A stretch of 64,000 nucleotides of DNA from Palleronia pelagia (GCF_900110115.1 NZ_FOCM01000001.1:620001-684000), one strand, 5' to 3'. Counted from the stretch's first letter, positions 20,318-34,049 are shown. Numbers and translations: made by a program. Notes: a model not told the origin generated them from the sequence alone.

Positions 20318-21331
20318 TCAGCTGCCCGACTTCGCCTCTTCGAGGGTCGAGTTGACCAGGTCGTAGAGCTCCTGCGCGGGCAGGCCCTGCGCGGACATGG
20401 TGTCGATCCATTCCTGGTGGATGGGCGACGCGACCTCGCGGAAGGCGGCAAGCTCGTCCTGCGAGATCATGACCTTGTTCACGCCACGCTCTTCCAGCAC
20501 CTGGTCCCAACGGGCCAGAAGCTCGCCGTAGTTCTCGAGGTAGTAATCGATCGCCTCGGACACCGAGCTGTCCAGCGCCTCGCGATGCTCATCGCTCAGC
20601 GACTCGTAGGCGTCGATGTTCACCACCACGGGGCAGTTCACGGTGCCGGGGTTCAGGTTGGCGGTCCACCAGTCGGCCTCGTTGATGGTGCCGAAGGACA
20701 GGTGGGCGTGCTGGGCGAAGGCCACGGTGTCGACGACGCCCGATTCCATCGCCTGGTAGGCTTCGGACGAGGTCACCGAGGTCGGAACGCCGCCCACGGC
20801 CGCGAAGGCCTCGCCCAGGCCGCCGGTGGCGCGCACGCGCATGCCCTCGAAATCGGCCAGCTCGTCGCGCGGCTCGCCGGTGCCCACCAGGTTGTACTGG
20901 GGCATCGGGCTGGTCATCAGCATCTTGGCGTTCCACTGCGACATTTCCTCGGCCACGGCCGGGTGCGCGTAGACGGCGTTCGACACCGCGACTTCCTGCT
21001 CGAGGTTCTCGACACCCAGGAAGGGCAGTTCGAGCACGGTGATCGCGCGGTTCTTGTCACGGTGGTAGCCCGCGCAGAACTGGGCCATCTCAAACGCGCC
21101 GATCGAGATCCCGTCCAGGTTCTCGGTGTTCTTCGACAGGCCGCCATAGCTGATGTTGATGGTGAATTCGCCGTCGGTCTTCTCCTCGACCAGCTCGGCG
21201 AGTTTCTCGACATGCTCGGTGAAAGCGCGGCGCTGACCCCAAAGCGAGGCATTCCATTCCACCGCCATCGCCTCGGTGGCAAAGGCGGTCGCAAGCGCGG
21301 CAAAGGCCACGCGGCCCATCATGTTGGTCAT
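20318..21331 (-). CDS. TRAP transporter substrate-binding protein (DctP)
   Basis: Periplasmic receptor of the TRAP system. 337 residues with a short signal peptide ending near AFATEAMA-VEW (about residue 23). The body is DctP-like; the segment FEGMRVRATGG carries the conserved Arg that binds the carboxylate of the ligand. That supports an organic-acid substrate but does not identify it. Its start follows GGGAGAGAGA. The divergent neighbour is an HpcH/HpaI aldolase, so a hydroxy-keto acid or aromatic-derived acid is a reasonable inference. Confidence 0.9.
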   Translation of the reverse strand: MTNMMGRVAFAALATAFATEAMAVEWNASLWGQRRAFTEHVEKLAELVEEKTDGEFTINISYGGLSKNTENLDGISIGAFEMAQFCAGYHRDKNRAITVLELPFLGVENLEQEVAVSNAVYAHPAVAEEMSQWNAKMLMTSPMPQYNLVGTGEPRDELADFEGMRVRATGGLGEAFAAVGGVPTSVTSSEAYQAMESGVVDTVAFAQHAHLSFGTINEADWWTANLNPGTVNCPVVVNIDAYESLSDEHREALDSSVSEAIDYYLENYGELLARWDQVLEERGVNKVMISQDELAAFREVASPIHQEWIDTMSAQGLPAQELYDLVNSTLEEAKSGS

Positions 21332-21374
21332 CTCTCTCTCCCTATCAGAGGCGGCTGCCTCGCCGCGTTCAATG

Positions 21375-21387
21375 ATGATCGTATCAT
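21375..21387. promoter_or_regulatory. candidate operator between dctP and the aldolase gene
   Basis: ATGAT-N3-ATCAT, a perfect 5+5 inverted repeat, lies 44 bases upstream of the dctP start in the 244-base divergent region. Symmetry of this size suits a dimeric (for example GntR-type) regulator. No regulator gene lies nearby in the window, so this is only a candidate. Confidence 0.35.
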
Positions 21388-21575
21388 GTCGCGCAAAACC
21401 ACGGGTTCAAGTGGGATTCGGGATACCCGCGAAGTCCGTCCCGCAAGCTGCGGAAAAAAGGTCTTTTTATGGGTGCGGCCAATGGCGCGACCGTCCGTGT
21501 CGGCGATTGCGGCTTTACCACGGCGGCGCAAACGGCCTAGCGTCGGGCCGTTGTCACAGTCGCAAGGATCCCGCC

Positions 21576-22355
21576 ATGCCCGCCCCCAAGAACCCGATCA
21601 AGGCGGCGCTGGCCCGCGGCGAGGTGCAGATCGGCCTGTGGCTGGCCTCGGCCCATCCGACGGTGGCCGAGATGGCATCCCATTCCGGCTTCGACTGGTG
21701 TCTGATCGACGGCGAGCATGCACCGAACGACATTCCCATCATGCACAGCCAGTTGCAGGCCATGGCGGGGGGCAACGCCGCGCCCGCGATCCGGCTGCCG
21801 GTGGGCGATGTTCGCATGGTCAAGCAGGCGCTCGACATCGGCTGCCAGACCCTGCTGATCCCCATGGTCAACTCGGCCGAGCAGGCCGCCGAGATGGTCG
21901 CCGCGACCCGCTATCCGCCCCAAGGTGTGCGTGGTGTCGGGGCCGCCATGTCGCGGGCCACCCGGTTCGGCGCCAACACCGATTACCTGCCCGGTGCCGG
22001 GGACGAGATCTGCCTGCTGGTGCAGGCCGAAACCCGCGCCGCGCTGGACAACCTGGACGCCATCGCCGCGACCGAAGGCGTGGACGGCGTGTTCCTCGGA
22101 CCCGCCGACCTGGCCGCGTCCCTGGGGCACCTGGGCAACCCCAAGCACCCCGAGGTGCAGGACGCGATCGAGGACGCGGCGCGCCGCATCGCCGCGGCCG
22201 GCAAGGCGGTCGGCATGATCACCTTCGATGCCTCGGAAATCGGTCGCCTGCGCGAACTGGGCGGCACGTTCATCGCCGTGGGCGGAGACCTGTCCCTGCT
22301 GGCCCGGGCCATGCGCGGGCTTGCGGCGGATGCACGCCGCGCCGTGGATGGATGA
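21576..22355 (+). CDS. HpcH/HpaI-family class II aldolase
   Basis: 259 residues, the usual length of 2-keto-3-deoxy acid / 4-hydroxy-2-oxoheptanedioate aldolases, which cleave 2-keto-4-hydroxy acids to pyruvate and an aldehyde with a divalent metal. Recognisable blocks are LWLASAHPTVAEM, DWCLIDGEHAPND (metal/active-site region), QTLLIPMVNSAEQA, YPPQGVRGVG and GVDGVFLGPADLAASLG. The ATG at 21576 follows CAAGGATCC. It is divergent from the TRAP operon, which may bring its substrate. Natural substrates in this family vary and the exact one is not readable. Confidence 0.87.
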   Translation: MPAPKNPIKAALARGEVQIGLWLASAHPTVAEMASHSGFDWCLIDGEHAPNDIPIMHSQLQAMAGGNAAPAIRLPVGDVRMVKQALDIGCQTLLIPMVNSAEQAAEMVAATRYPPQGVRGVGAAMSRATRFGANTDYLPGAGDEICLLVQAETRAALDNLDAIAATEGVDGVFLGPADLAASLGHLGNPKHPEVQDAIEDAARRIAAAGKAVGMITFDASEIGRLRELGGTFIAVGGDLSLLARAMRGLAADARRAVDG

Positions 22356-22387
22356 GGGCTTTCCTTTCCCCTGGGTCCGTGAAATAG

Positions 22388-23875
<1,488 letters not shown>

Positions 23876-23908
23876 TATTCCAATGGCTTGCGGCACGAAG
23901 GTGATGCA

Positions 23909-25072
23909 ATGACACCGGCCGCGCGCGTGCAGACCGCCATAGAATGTCTCGACCGGATCGCCGCGGGCGACCCGGCCGAGCGTGTCCTGACCCGCTGGGC
24001 CCGTGGCGCCCGCCACGCGGGATCCAAGGACCGCGCCGCCGTCCGCGACCTCGTGTTCGACGTGCTGCGTCGCTGGTGGTCCAGCGCGGCCCGGGGCGAC
24101 GGCGAGACGGGACGCGCGCGCATGGTCGGCTACCTGCACGACACCGGGGCCGACCTGGGGGCGGTCTTCACCGGCGCCGGCTACGGTCCCGCGCCGCTGG
24201 AGGCCGGAGAGCGGCCGACGGACGCCCCTATACCCGAACTGGCCTCTTTCGATTGCCCGCCAGCGCTGGCGGACGAACTGAAGTCGAGCCTCGGTCCGGA
24301 TTTCGCGGCCGTGATGCAGGCCCTCCGTGATCGGGCGCCCGTATTTCTGAGGGTCAACCTGTCCCGCATATCGCGGGAGTCCGCGCGTGCCGCCTTGGGG
24401 GCCGAGGACATTGAGACGCTGGATGACGACCTGTCTCCAAGCGCCCTTCGTGTCACGAAAAACGCGCGCAGGGTTCACCTGTCGAAAGCGTTCCGGGACG
24501 GTCTGGTCGATCTCCAGGACGGCGCCAGCCAGGCGCTGGTCGACGCGCTTCCGCTCGCTGGCACCACGCGGGTTCTCGACTACTGCGCCGGGGGCGGCGG
24601 CAAGACACTGGCCATGGCCGACCGGCACCGGGCCCGATACGTGGCGCATGATGGTCTCCCGGGGCGGATGGCGGACCTGCCGGAGCGTGCGCGGCGGGCG
24701 GGGCAATCCATAGAGCTTGTCGACACCAGAGAACTGTCGTCCCAGCCTCCCTTCGACCTAGTCCTCGTCGATGCGCCCTGCACCGGGAGCGGTGCCTGGC
24801 GGCGGAGTCCGGAAGGCAAGATTCGCGCAGGGCGGAGCATGCTCGACAACGTGCTGTCGCTCCAGGCCGGGATCCTGCGCGATGCGGCGCACCACGTCGC
24901 GCCGGGCGGTACGCTTGCTTACGCGACCTGTTCTCTCCTGGACGAGGAAAATATCCGTCAGGCGGAGGAATTTCTCCTGAATGCGGTTGGTTACAAGATA
25001 GACTTCACGCAAACCTGGACTCCGTTGCAAGGCGGCGACGGGTTCTTCCTGGCTGTTCTCACCCGCCGTTAG
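23909..25072 (+). CDS. RsmB/NOP-family RNA (cytosine-5) methyltransferase
   Basis: S-adenosylmethionine-dependent methyltransferase, presumably acting on rRNA. 387 residues from the ATG at 23909 behind GAAGG; a TTG seven codons upstream is not preferred. The N-terminal ~130 residues form a NusB-like region. The SAM site is VLDYCAGGGGKT. Motif IV has DAPCTGSG with C291 and motif VI YATCSLL with C341, the catalytic cysteine. It is shorter than E. coli RsmB (429) but both cysteines are intact. It lies in the conserved guaB-cckA neighbourhood. Confidence 0.88.
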   Translation: MTPAARVQTAIECLDRIAAGDPAERVLTRWARGARHAGSKDRAAVRDLVFDVLRRWWSSAARGDGETGRARMVGYLHDTGADLGAVFTGAGYGPAPLEAGERPTDAPIPELASFDCPPALADELKSSLGPDFAAVMQALRDRAPVFLRVNLSRISRESARAALGAEDIETLDDDLSPSALRVTKNARRVHLSKAFRDGLVDLQDGASQALVDALPLAGTTRVLDYCAGGGGKTLAMADRHRARYVAHDGLPGRMADLPERARRAGQSIELVDTRELSSQPPFDLVLVDAPCTGSGAWRRSPEGKIRAGRSMLDNVLSLQAGILRDAAHHVAPGGTLAYATCSLLDEENIRQAEEFLLNAVGYKIDFTQTWTPLQGGDGFFLAVLTRR

Positions 25073-25167
25073 GGCTTGTGCCGTCGCTTCTGACGGGCAC
25101 AGTACGATTAAGGGGACGTTAACCCTTTCCATGCCAGCAAGGGGGTTCCGAACAGAAGGCCCGCGTC

Positions 25168-27453
25168 TTGTCTGATTTCCGTCTCTCGTTCGATCCGCCG
25201 TCCGGCCTGCGCCGGGCGGGCTTCGGTGCGGTGATCTTGATCGGGGCCGTGCTTCTGGCCGTCGGCCTGCTCTCGCCGGGCCTGGTCACCGGTGCGGCGC
25301 TCATTTCGGCTGCTGCCGCCCTCTTGATGCTGGCCGCCATCATGGCGGCTCTGCTGATCCTGGGCCCTGGAACCGCGGGTCGCCACGACGCCACGCTGCG
25401 CGACCTCCTGGCGCATGACGGCACGCCCTCTTTCGTGACCGATGCCGACGGTATTCTCCTTTGGGTCAACACGGCCGCCCGGGACGAAGCAGGTTTGGAC
25501 GGTCGGTCGGCTGCCGAGCTTTTGGCGCCTCTGACCGGTGCTGCGGCCAATCCCGCCGGAGCCATCGCGAGACTTCTGGGGGATGCGCATGCCCGGGGCA
25601 CGGCGCAAGAGCGCGTGGGCGCGGCCCGGCTGCGCGCGACGGCGATCGGCAATGAGCGTGTGATCTGGTCCGTTCGCCGAGACACAACGGGCTCGGACGA
25701 TGAAACTCCGGTCCTTCGATTCGACTCGGACGGGAACATTCTTTGGATGTCGGAGGGCGCGCTGGCCCTTTTCGCCGGACCGCCCGTTCGGTTGAGCGAT
25801 ATCGGTTTCGACGGGCCCTTCGATCGAAGCCTGCCGATACAACTCGAGACTGTCGGGGGCGCCCGGACGTTTATCACGCGATCCCGGGCTATCGGGGACG
25901 GTATGGTGGAAGCGACGCTCACGCCATCAGCCGAGATGCCCGACACCGAGGGCGCCGCGGCAGGGCCCGGACGTTACACGCTGGACGATCTTCCGGTGCC
26001 CATCCTCGAATTGCACGACGACGGGACTGTCGCCCGGTCGAACGCGCTCGCACGACATTTGCTGGCGCTCGGGCAGAGTGAGCGGGTCGGCCTCTCCACG
26101 CTGGTCGAGGGCCTGGGCCGGCAGGTCAACGACTGGCTGGATGACGCCCGCGCCGGCCGCGCCCTTAACCGACCCGAGGTCATGCGCGCGTCCCGCGTGG
26201 CGGGTGACCTTTTCGTGCAGGTCACCCTGACCCTTGCCGGACCTAAGAACGACCGCCACATCATCGCGATCCTCCACGATGCGACCGAACTCAAGACTCT
26301 CGAAGCGCAGTTCGTGCAGAGCCAGAAGATGCAGGCCATCGGGCAGTTGGCCGGTGGCGTGGCCCATGATTTCAACAACCTCCTCACCGCGATCAGCGGA
26401 CATTGTGACCTTCTACTGCTGCGTCATGACCCGGGCGATCAGGATTTCGCCGACCTCGAACAGATCAACCAGAACGCCAACCGCGCCGCGTCGCTCGTCG
26501 GGCAATTGTTGGCCTTCTCGCGCAAGCAGACCCTCCGGCCCGAGATGCTGGACATGCGGGATACCCTTTCGGATCTCAGCCATCTGCTGAACCGTCTGGT
26601 GGGCGAAAAGGTCACGCTGTCGGTACGCAACGATTCGGACCTGAAGATGGTTCGGGCGGACAAGCGTCAGCTCGAGCAGGTCATCATGAACCTCGTGGTG
26701 AACGCGCGCGACGCCATGCCGGACGGGGGGACCGTCGATGTCAGGGCGCAGACTGTGCGCCTGGATGCACCCGTCATGCGCGACCGGGTCGAAATGCCGG
26801 CCGGGGCCTACGTGGTCGTCGAGGTCGAGGATTCGGGCATTGGTATCCCCGAAGATCAGATACCGAAGATCTTCGAGCCCTTCTTCACCACCAAGCGCAC
26901 AGGCGAGGGCACTGGGCTAGGGCTGTCGACCGCTTACGGAATCGTCAAACAGACGGGGGCATATATCTTCGTGGATTCCGAGGTGGGACAAGGAACGATG
27001 TTCTCGCTCTACTTTCCTGCCCACGAGGGGCGGGCGACACGCGGCTCTTCCACCGGGGCGCAGGTCCGTGCGCAGCCCTCCGACCGCGCGGCGCGGATAC
27101 TGCTGGTCGAGGACGAAGCTCCGGTGCGCGCATTCGCGGCGCGCGCTCTCAGGCTGCGCGGGCATCATGTGATCGAGGCCGAGAATGCCGAGCGGGCTTT
27201 GGATATCGCCGCGGATCCCTCCGAGGAGATCGATATCTTCGTAACCGATATCATCATGCCGGGGCGCGACGGGCCAAGCTGGGTGCGCGAGGCGCTCGAA
27301 CAGCGCCCGGACACCGGCGTCATCTTCGTCTCCGGTTACGCAGAAGAAAGCTTTTCCGAGAGCCAGGCCAGCATTCCCAATTCGACGTTCCTGCCGAAAC
27401 CCTTCTCCCTGATCGATCTGACGGCTGCCGTGGAAACGCATCTCGCGGATTGA
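25168..27453 (+). CDS. cckA: hybrid sensor histidine kinase CckA
   Basis: Membrane histidine kinase/phosphatase feeding the ChpT-CtrA relay that controls the cell cycle, motility and gene-transfer-agent genes in alphaproteobacteria. 761 residues. There are two membrane segments (about 17-35 and 38-62), PAS-like regions (about 75-160 and 265-375), HisKA with H400 in GGVAHDFNN, HATPase boxes NLVVNARDAM, EDSGIGIP and GTGLGLS, and a receiver domain from ~645 with phospho-acceptor D694 in VTDIIMPG. The start is a TTG behind AGAAGG, nine bases away. The AHDFNN H-box, the domain order and the place before recA identify CckA. Confidence 0.9.
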   Translation: MSDFRLSFDPPSGLRRAGFGAVILIGAVLLAVGLLSPGLVTGAALISAAAALLMLAAIMAALLILGPGTAGRHDATLRDLLAHDGTPSFVTDADGILLWVNTAARDEAGLDGRSAAELLAPLTGAAANPAGAIARLLGDAHARGTAQERVGAARLRATAIGNERVIWSVRRDTTGSDDETPVLRFDSDGNILWMSEGALALFAGPPVRLSDIGFDGPFDRSLPIQLETVGGARTFITRSRAIGDGMVEATLTPSAEMPDTEGAAAGPGRYTLDDLPVPILELHDDGTVARSNALARHLLALGQSERVGLSTLVEGLGRQVNDWLDDARAGRALNRPEVMRASRVAGDLFVQVTLTLAGPKNDRHIIAILHDATELKTLEAQFVQSQKMQAIGQLAGGVAHDFNNLLTAISGHCDLLLLRHDPGDQDFADLEQINQNANRAASLVGQLLAFSRKQTLRPEMLDMRDTLSDLSHLLNRLVGEKVTLSVRNDSDLKMVRADKRQLEQVIMNLVVNARDAMPDGGTVDVRAQTVRLDAPVMRDRVEMPAGAYVVVEVEDSGIGIPEDQIPKIFEPFFTTKRTGEGTGLGLSTAYGIVKQTGAYIFVDSEVGQGTMFSLYFPAHEGRATRGSSTGAQVRAQPSDRAARILLVEDEAPVRAFAARALRLRGHHVIEAENAERALDIAADPSEEIDIFVTDIIMPGRDGPSWVREALEQRPDTGVIFVSGYAEESFSESQASIPNSTFLPKPFSLIDLTAAVETHLAD

Positions 27454-27810
27454 GATCGCCGCCGGCCGATCCCGCGATACCGCTTTTGACGAGCTGTCGA
27501 ACCGGCGACCCTGAACTCCGCGTGGCCGCGGTCATCTTGTGGAAACGGTGTCGAATTAGGTTTTGGAAGTTTCCCGCAAGTCCGGGCATCCAGTTCACGA
27601 TCCGCCAGTCGGACCGTGCGGGTGTGATGGACCGGCGCTCTTTCGGGCCGGGCGTCTTGCGCTATCGTAGTTAACGATTTGTTCACTGTCGCCGCCTACC
27701 AAAGATTAAGATTGATTTGTTCCCCTTTTGGCCTCATAAGTCGGGGAACAATAACGGAACACACCATCTCATTGCTGCCCGAGGGCGGACATGGAATAAG
27801 GACCGAAATC
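27454..27810 (+). other. intergenic region upstream of recA
   Basis: 357 bases with no gene I can support. The first half is GC-rich and featureless. The second half is AT-richer and carries the SOS box described separately. The recA frame stays open upstream of 27811, but the residues there do not resemble RecA. Confidence 0.6.
27746..27760 (+). promoter_or_regulatory. SOS box (LexA site) of recA
   Basis: GAAC-AATAACG-GAAC, an exact match to the alphaproteobacterial direct-repeat LexA site GAAC-N7-GAAC. It lies 50 bases before the recA start, a normal place for LexA repression of recA. Confidence 0.8.
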
Positions 27811-28887
27811 ATGGGCAAGACCGGGCTTCTCGACATGGCTGAAAAGCGCAACACCGACAAACAGAAGGCGCTCGACTCGGCGCTGGCGCAGATCGAACGC
27901 CAATTTGGCAAGGGCTCGATCATGAAGCTCGGGGGCGAGAACCAGTTCCCCGACATCGAGGCGACCTCCACCGGCTCGCTCGGTCTGGACATCGCCCTGG
28001 GCATCGGGGGGCTTCCAAAGGGCCGCATCATCGAGATCTACGGTCCCGAGAGTTCGGGCAAGACGACTTTGACGCTCCACGCCATCGCCGAGGAGCAGAA
28101 GAAGGGCGGCGTCTGCGCCTTCGTGGATGCCGAGCACGCGCTCGATCCGCAATACGCGAGGAAGCTGGGCGTGAACCTGGACGAGCTGCTGATCAGCCAG
28201 CCCGATACCGGCGAACAGGCGCTCGAGATCACCGATACGCTGGTCCGCTCGGGGGCCGTGAGCATGGTGGTGGTCGACTCAGTCGCCGCCCTGACTCCCA
28301 AGTCCGAGCTGGAAGGTGACATGGGCGACAGCTCGGTCGGGGTGCACGCCCGCCTGATGAGCCAGGCCATGCGCAAGCTGACCGGGTCGATCAGCCGCAC
28401 CGGCTGCATGGTGGTCTTCATCAACCAGATCCGCATGAAGATCGGCGTCATGTTCGGCAGCCCCGAGACGACGACCGGCGGCAACGCGCTCAAATTCTAC
28501 AGCTCGGTCCGCCTGGACATTCGCCGCATCGGTTCGATCAAGGATCGCGACGAGGTCGTCGGCAACCAGACCAAGGTCAAGGTCGTGAAGAACAAGGTTG
28601 CACCGCCCTTCAAGGTCGTCGAGTTCGATATCATGTATGGCGAAGGCATCTCGAAGACCGGCGAGCTGCTGGACATGGGTGTGAAGGCGGGCATCGTCGA
28701 CAAGTCCGGCTCGTGGTATTCCTACGGGGACGAGCGCATCGGCCAGGGTCGCGAGAACGCCAAGGCGTTCCTCCGCGAGAACCAGTCCATCGCGCTCGAT
28801 ATCGAGGACAAGATCCGCGGTGCCCACGGGCTGGATTTCCATACCGGCAGCAGTGATGCCGAAGACGACCCGTTGATGGACGACTGA
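27811..28887 (+). CDS. recA: recombinase RecA
   Basis: ATP-dependent strand-exchange protein and LexA co-protease. 358 residues from ATG 27811, chosen because TAAGGACC sits eight bases upstream. An in-frame ATG eight codons later (MAEKRN) lacks a ribosome binding site. Signatures are [14 protein letters not shown] near the N-terminus, Walker [10 protein letters not shown], and loop-2 segment [11 protein letters not shown]. The C-terminal tail is acidic ([10 protein letters not shown]), as usual. It is preceded by an SOS box and followed by a strong terminator. Confidence 0.98.
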   Translation: MGKTGLLDMAEKRNTDKQKALDSALAQIERQFGKGSIMKLGGENQFPDIEATSTGSLGLDIALGIGGLPKGRIIEIYGPESSGKTTLTLHAIAEEQKKGGVCAFVDAEHALDPQYARKLGVNLDELLISQPDTGEQALEITDTLVRSGAVSMVVVDSVAALTPKSELEGDMGDSSVGVHARLMSQAMRKLTGSISRTGCMVVFINQIRMKIGVMFGSPETTTGGNALKFYSSVRLDIRRIGSIKDRDEVVGNQTKVKVVKNKVAPPFKVVEFDIMYGEGISKTGELLDMGVKAGIVDKSGSWYSYGDERIGQGRENAKAFLRENQSIALDIEDKIRGAHGLDFHTGSSDAEDDPLMDD

Positions 28888-28916
28888 GGCGTCAGCCCGT
28901 ACGCGATCGCAGTGCC

Positions 28917-28940
28917 AAGGCGCCCCGCGGGGCGCCTTTT
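28917..28940 (+). terminator. rho-independent terminator after recA
   Basis: AAGGCGCCCC (28917-28926) pairs with GGGGCGCCTT (28929-28938) over 10 base pairs with a 2-base loop as written (in practice a shorter stem with a larger loop), ending in TTTT. It is 29 bases past the recA stop. Confidence 0.85.
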
Positions 28941-29019
28941 GCATTGCAGCCCGCTTGCCCGCGCGGGGTCACGGCGATAGACCGGCCAAATGCCGCAGCC
29001 TGAAGGATCCGCGACCAGA

Positions 29020-31677
29020 ATGCTTAGCCTGAACGACATCCGATCGAGCTTCATCGACTACTTCGTGAAGCACGGACACGCCCATGTCCCGAGCTCTCCG
29101 CTGATCCCGCGCAACGATCCCACGCTGATGTTCACCGCGGCGGGCATGGTGCAGTTCAAGAACCTGTTCACGGGCGTCGAGACCCGCGACTATACCCGGG
29201 CGACAACTGCGCAGAAATGCGTCCGCGCGGGCGGCAAGCACAATGACCTGGACAATGTCGGCTACACCGCCCGCCACCACACGTTTTTCGAGATGCTGGG
29301 GAATTTCAGCTTCGGCGACTATTTCAAGGACGAGGCGATCGCCCTTGCCTGGGGCCTGCTGACCAGGGAATTCGGCATCGACCCCGATCGCCTGCTTGTG
29401 ACCGTCTTCCACACCGACGAAGAGGCCGTCGCGATCTGGAAGAAGGTGGCGGGCCTGCCGGACGAGCGGATCATCCGCATCGCGACCGACGACAATTTCT
29501 GGTCGGCCGGCCCCACCGGCCCCTGCGGCCCCTGCACCGAGATCTTCTTTGACCACGGTCCCGAGGTCTGGGGCGGCCCCCCGGGCTCGCCCGAGGAGGA
29601 CGGCGATCGGTTCATCGAGATCTGGAACATCGTCTTCATGCAGTACGAACAATTCGAGGACGGCACCCGGACCGAACTGAAGTCGAAATCCATCGACACG
29701 GGCATGGGGCTGGAACGGATCGGGGCCCTGCTGCAGGGCAAGCACGACAACTACGACACCGACCTGTTCCGCGCCCTGATCGAAGCCTCGGCGAGTGTGA
29801 CGGGCACCGACCCGGATGGCGACGGCAACGTGCACCACCGGGTGATCGCCGACCACCTGCGCTCGACCTCGTTCCTGATCGCCGACGGGGTGCTGCCGTC
29901 GAGCGAGGGGCGCGGCTATGTCCTGCGCCGGATCATGCGCCGCGCCATGCGTCACGCGCACCTTCTGGGCGCGGCCGATCCAGTCATGCACCGCCTGGTG
30001 CCCGCGCTGGTGGGCCAGATGGGCCAGGCCTTTCCCGAACTTGGCCAGAGCCAGGCCATGATCGAGCAGACCCTTCTGGGCGAGGAGACGCGCTTCCGCC
30101 AGACGCTCGAGCGGGGCCTGAAGCTGCTGGACGACGCGGTGATCGACCTGCCCGAGGGCGCCGCGCTGCCGGGCGAGACGGCGTTCAAGCTCTACGACAC
30201 GTTCGGCTTCCCGCTTGACCTGACCCAGGACGCCCTGCGCGAGCGGGGGCGCGGCGTGGATACCGAGGGCTTCGACAGCGCCATGGCGCGCCAGAAAGCG
30301 CAGGCCCGCGCCGCCTGGGCCGGGTCGGGCGAAACGGCGGATGCCAGCGTCTGGTTCGACGTGGCCGACAAGCATGGCGTGACCGAGTTCCTGGGCTACG
30401 ACAGCCTGGAGGCCGAGGGCCAAGTGCTCGCGGTGGTCCGCGACGGCGACGTGGTCGACAGCGCGGGGCAGGGCGACAACGTTCAGGTCGTCACCAACCA
30501 GACGCCCTTCTACGCCGAGGCCGGGGGCCAGGTCGGCGATACCGGCACCATCACCGCGCCGGGCCTGCGCCTGCGGGTCACCGACACGCGCAAGGTCGCC
30601 GGTGTCTTCATCCATTTCGCGAGCGTGGAGGAGGGCGAGCTTCGCCCCGGCGCGCCCGTGCGCCTGTCGGTGGATGCCGATCGCCGCGCGCGCATCCGGT
30701 CCAACCACTCCGCCACCCACCTGCTGCACGAAGCCCTGCGCGACCGGCTAGGCGACCACGTGGCCCAGCGGGGGTCGCTGAACGCACCGGACCGGCTGCG
30801 CTTCGATTTCAGCCACAACGCCGCCCTGTCGGCCGAGGACATGGCCGCGGTGCAGGACAGTGTGAACGCCTTCATCCGCCAGAACAGCGCGGTCGAGACC
30901 CGGTTGATGACCCCGGACGAGGCGCGCGAGCTGGGCGCCCAGGCGCTTTTCGGCGAGAAATACGGCGACGAGGTGCGCGTGGTCTCCATGGGCCGCGCCG
31001 ACACGGGCAAGGGCCTGGACGGCCAGGACTGGTCCATCGAGCTTTGCGGCGGCACCCACGTGGCGCGCACCGGCGAGATCGGGCTTTGCGTCCTGACCGC
31101 CGACAGCGCGTCCAGCGCGGGCGTGCGGCGGATCGAGGCGGTGACAGGGCAGGCGGCGCTGGATCACCTGATCGGCCGGTCCGAGACACTGTCCCGCATC
31201 GCCGGTGACCTGAAATCCGCGATCCCGGATGCCGAAGCCCGCGTGCGCAGCCTGATGGATGAGCGCAAGGCGCTGGCGAACGAGGTGGCGCAGCTGAAGC
31301 GGGACCTGGCCATGGGGGGCGGCGGTGGCGGTGGCATCGAGGCGCGGGATGTGGGCGGCATTCCCTTCGCCGCGCAGGTGCTGCAGGGCGTCACCGGCAA
31401 GGATCTTCCCGGTCTCATCGACGCGCAGAAGGATCGCCTGAAATCGGCCGCCGTGCTACTGATCGCGGCCGACGGCGGCAAGGCGGCTGTGGCGGCGGGC
31501 GTGACCCAGGACTTGACGGACCGGGTGTCGGCCGTGGACATGGTACGCGCCGCGGTGGCCGAGCTGGGCGGCAAGGGCGGCGGCGGCCGGCCCGACATGG
31601 CCCAGGGCGGCGGGCGCAGCGCCGAGAACGCGGACGCCGCCATCGCCGCCGTTGAAACCGTGCTGAAGGAGGCCTGA
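29020..31677 (+). CDS. alaS: alanyl-tRNA synthetase
   Basis: Charges tRNA-Ala and edits mis-charged Ser/Gly. 885 residues from ATG 29020 (GAAGGA about 12 bases upstream), the normal length for alphaproteobacteria. The aminoacylation core has [11 protein letters not shown] and the class-II motif [13 protein letters not shown]. The editing domain has the zinc-site pair [10 protein letters not shown] and CGGTH. A C-terminal DHHA1-type C-Ala domain follows after a run of seven glycines (about residue 768). DUF1330 begins one base after the stop. Confidence 0.97.
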   Translation: MLSLNDIRSSFIDYFVKHGHAHVPSSPLIPRNDPTLMFTAAGMVQFKNLFTGVETRDYTRATTAQKCVRAGGKHNDLDNVGYTARHHTFFEMLGNFSFGDYFKDEAIALAWGLLTREFGIDPDRLLVTVFHTDEEAVAIWKKVAGLPDERIIRIATDDNFWSAGPTGPCGPCTEIFFDHGPEVWGGPPGSPEEDGDRFIEIWNIVFMQYEQFEDGTRTELKSKSIDTGMGLERIGALLQGKHDNYDTDLFRALIEASASVTGTDPDGDGNVHHRVIADHLRSTSFLIADGVLPSSEGRGYVLRRIMRRAMRHAHLLGAADPVMHRLVPALVGQMGQAFPELGQSQAMIEQTLLGEETRFRQTLERGLKLLDDAVIDLPEGAALPGETAFKLYDTFGFPLDLTQDALRERGRGVDTEGFDSAMARQKAQARAAWAGSGETADASVWFDVADKHGVTEFLGYDSLEAEGQVLAVVRDGDVVDSAGQGDNVQVVTNQTPFYAEAGGQVGDTGTITAPGLRLRVTDTRKVAGVFIHFASVEEGELRPGAPVRLSVDADRRARIRSNHSATHLLHEALRDRLGDHVAQRGSLNAPDRLRFDFSHNAALSAEDMAAVQDSVNAFIRQNSAVETRLMTPDEARELGAQALFGEKYGDEVRVVSMGRADTGKGLDGQDWSIELCGGTHVARTGEIGLCVLTADSASSAGVRRIEAVTGQAALDHLIGRSETLSRIAGDLKSAIPDAEARVRSLMDERKALANEVAQLKRDLAMGGGGGGGIEARDVGGIPFAAQVLQGVTGKDLPGLIDAQKDRLKSAAVLLIAADGGKAAVAAGVTQDLTDRVSAVDMVRAAVAELGGKGGGGRPDMAQGGGRSAENADAAIAAVETVLKEA

Positions 31678-31678
31678 G

Positions 31679-31966
31679 ATGCCCGCACTCTGGATCGCCC
31701 ACGTGAAGGTCAGCGACGACGCCGCCTATGGTGAGTACGCCAGGCGGGCGACGACCGCCATCGCCGAGCATGGCGGCGTCTTCATCGCCCGTGGGGGCCG
31801 CTACGTGCAGCTGGAAGGGCCCGATCGCCCGCGCAACGTGGTCGCCCGCTTCCCCTCGGTCGAGGCGGCCGAGGCGTGCTATCGCTCGGATGCCTACCAG
31901 GAGGCCATGTCCTACGCCAAGGGCGCGGCCGAGCGCGAGCTCTCCATCGTCGATATCGACGAATAG
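31679..31966 (+). CDS. DUF1330 family protein
   Basis: 95 residues, the usual length for this small dimeric alpha+beta-barrel-like family of unknown function. The segments GVFIARGGRYVQLEG and ARFPSVEAAEACYRSDAYQE are characteristic. It starts one base after the alaS stop with GAAGGAGG inside alaS as ribosome binding site, so it is co-transcribed with alaS. It is followed by a terminator. Confidence 0.88.
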   Translation: MPALWIAHVKVSDDAAYGEYARRATTAIAEHGGVFIARGGRYVQLEGPDRPRNVVARFPSVEAAEACYRSDAYQEAMSYAKGAAERELSIVDIDE

Positions 31967-31999
31967 GGCGCCGCGCCCAACGCTTCCGCCAGACATGAA

Positions 32000-32036
32000 A
32001 AAGGGGGACGAGATTCAAACGCCTCGTCCCCCTTTC
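32000..32036. terminator. bidirectional terminator between DUF1330 gene and typA
   Basis: AAAGGGGGACGAG (32000-32012) and CTCGTCCCCCTTT (32023-32035) form a perfect 13-base-pair stem with a 10-base loop. T-runs follow on both strands (CCCCCTTTC on plus, CCCCCTTTTTC on minus), so it can serve the convergent alaS-DUF1330 and typA transcripts. Confidence 0.85.
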
Positions 32037-32039
32037 TTG

Positions 32040-32068
32040 CTTCATCTTTCCCGAAATACCTCGGGGAG
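32040..32068 (+). repeat. dispersed intergenic repeat, copy 1
   Basis: A 29-base core (CTTCATCTTTCCC...CCTCGGGGAG) that recurs inverted at 40691-40719 with two differences. It is followed by a hairpin (GCGAGGGGC...GCCCCTCGC, 32069-32090). I recall very similar elements between many Roseobacter genes. It lies between the bidirectional terminator and the typA stop. Confidence 0.6.
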
Positions 32069-32100
32069 CGCGAGGGGCAGCGCCCCTCGCTCCAACCGGC

Positions 32101-33921
<1,821 letters not shown>

Positions 33922-34049
33922 GGGGATTGCCTTTACGGACAGGTAACAGGGGTTGGCCGCGCCTTACAGCCCGCGCGCGTCCTTGACCAGCACTTCCGCC
34001 GCGGCGCGGCGAGGAAACGCGGAATTGCCGGCCAGATAGCGCGAAAAGC

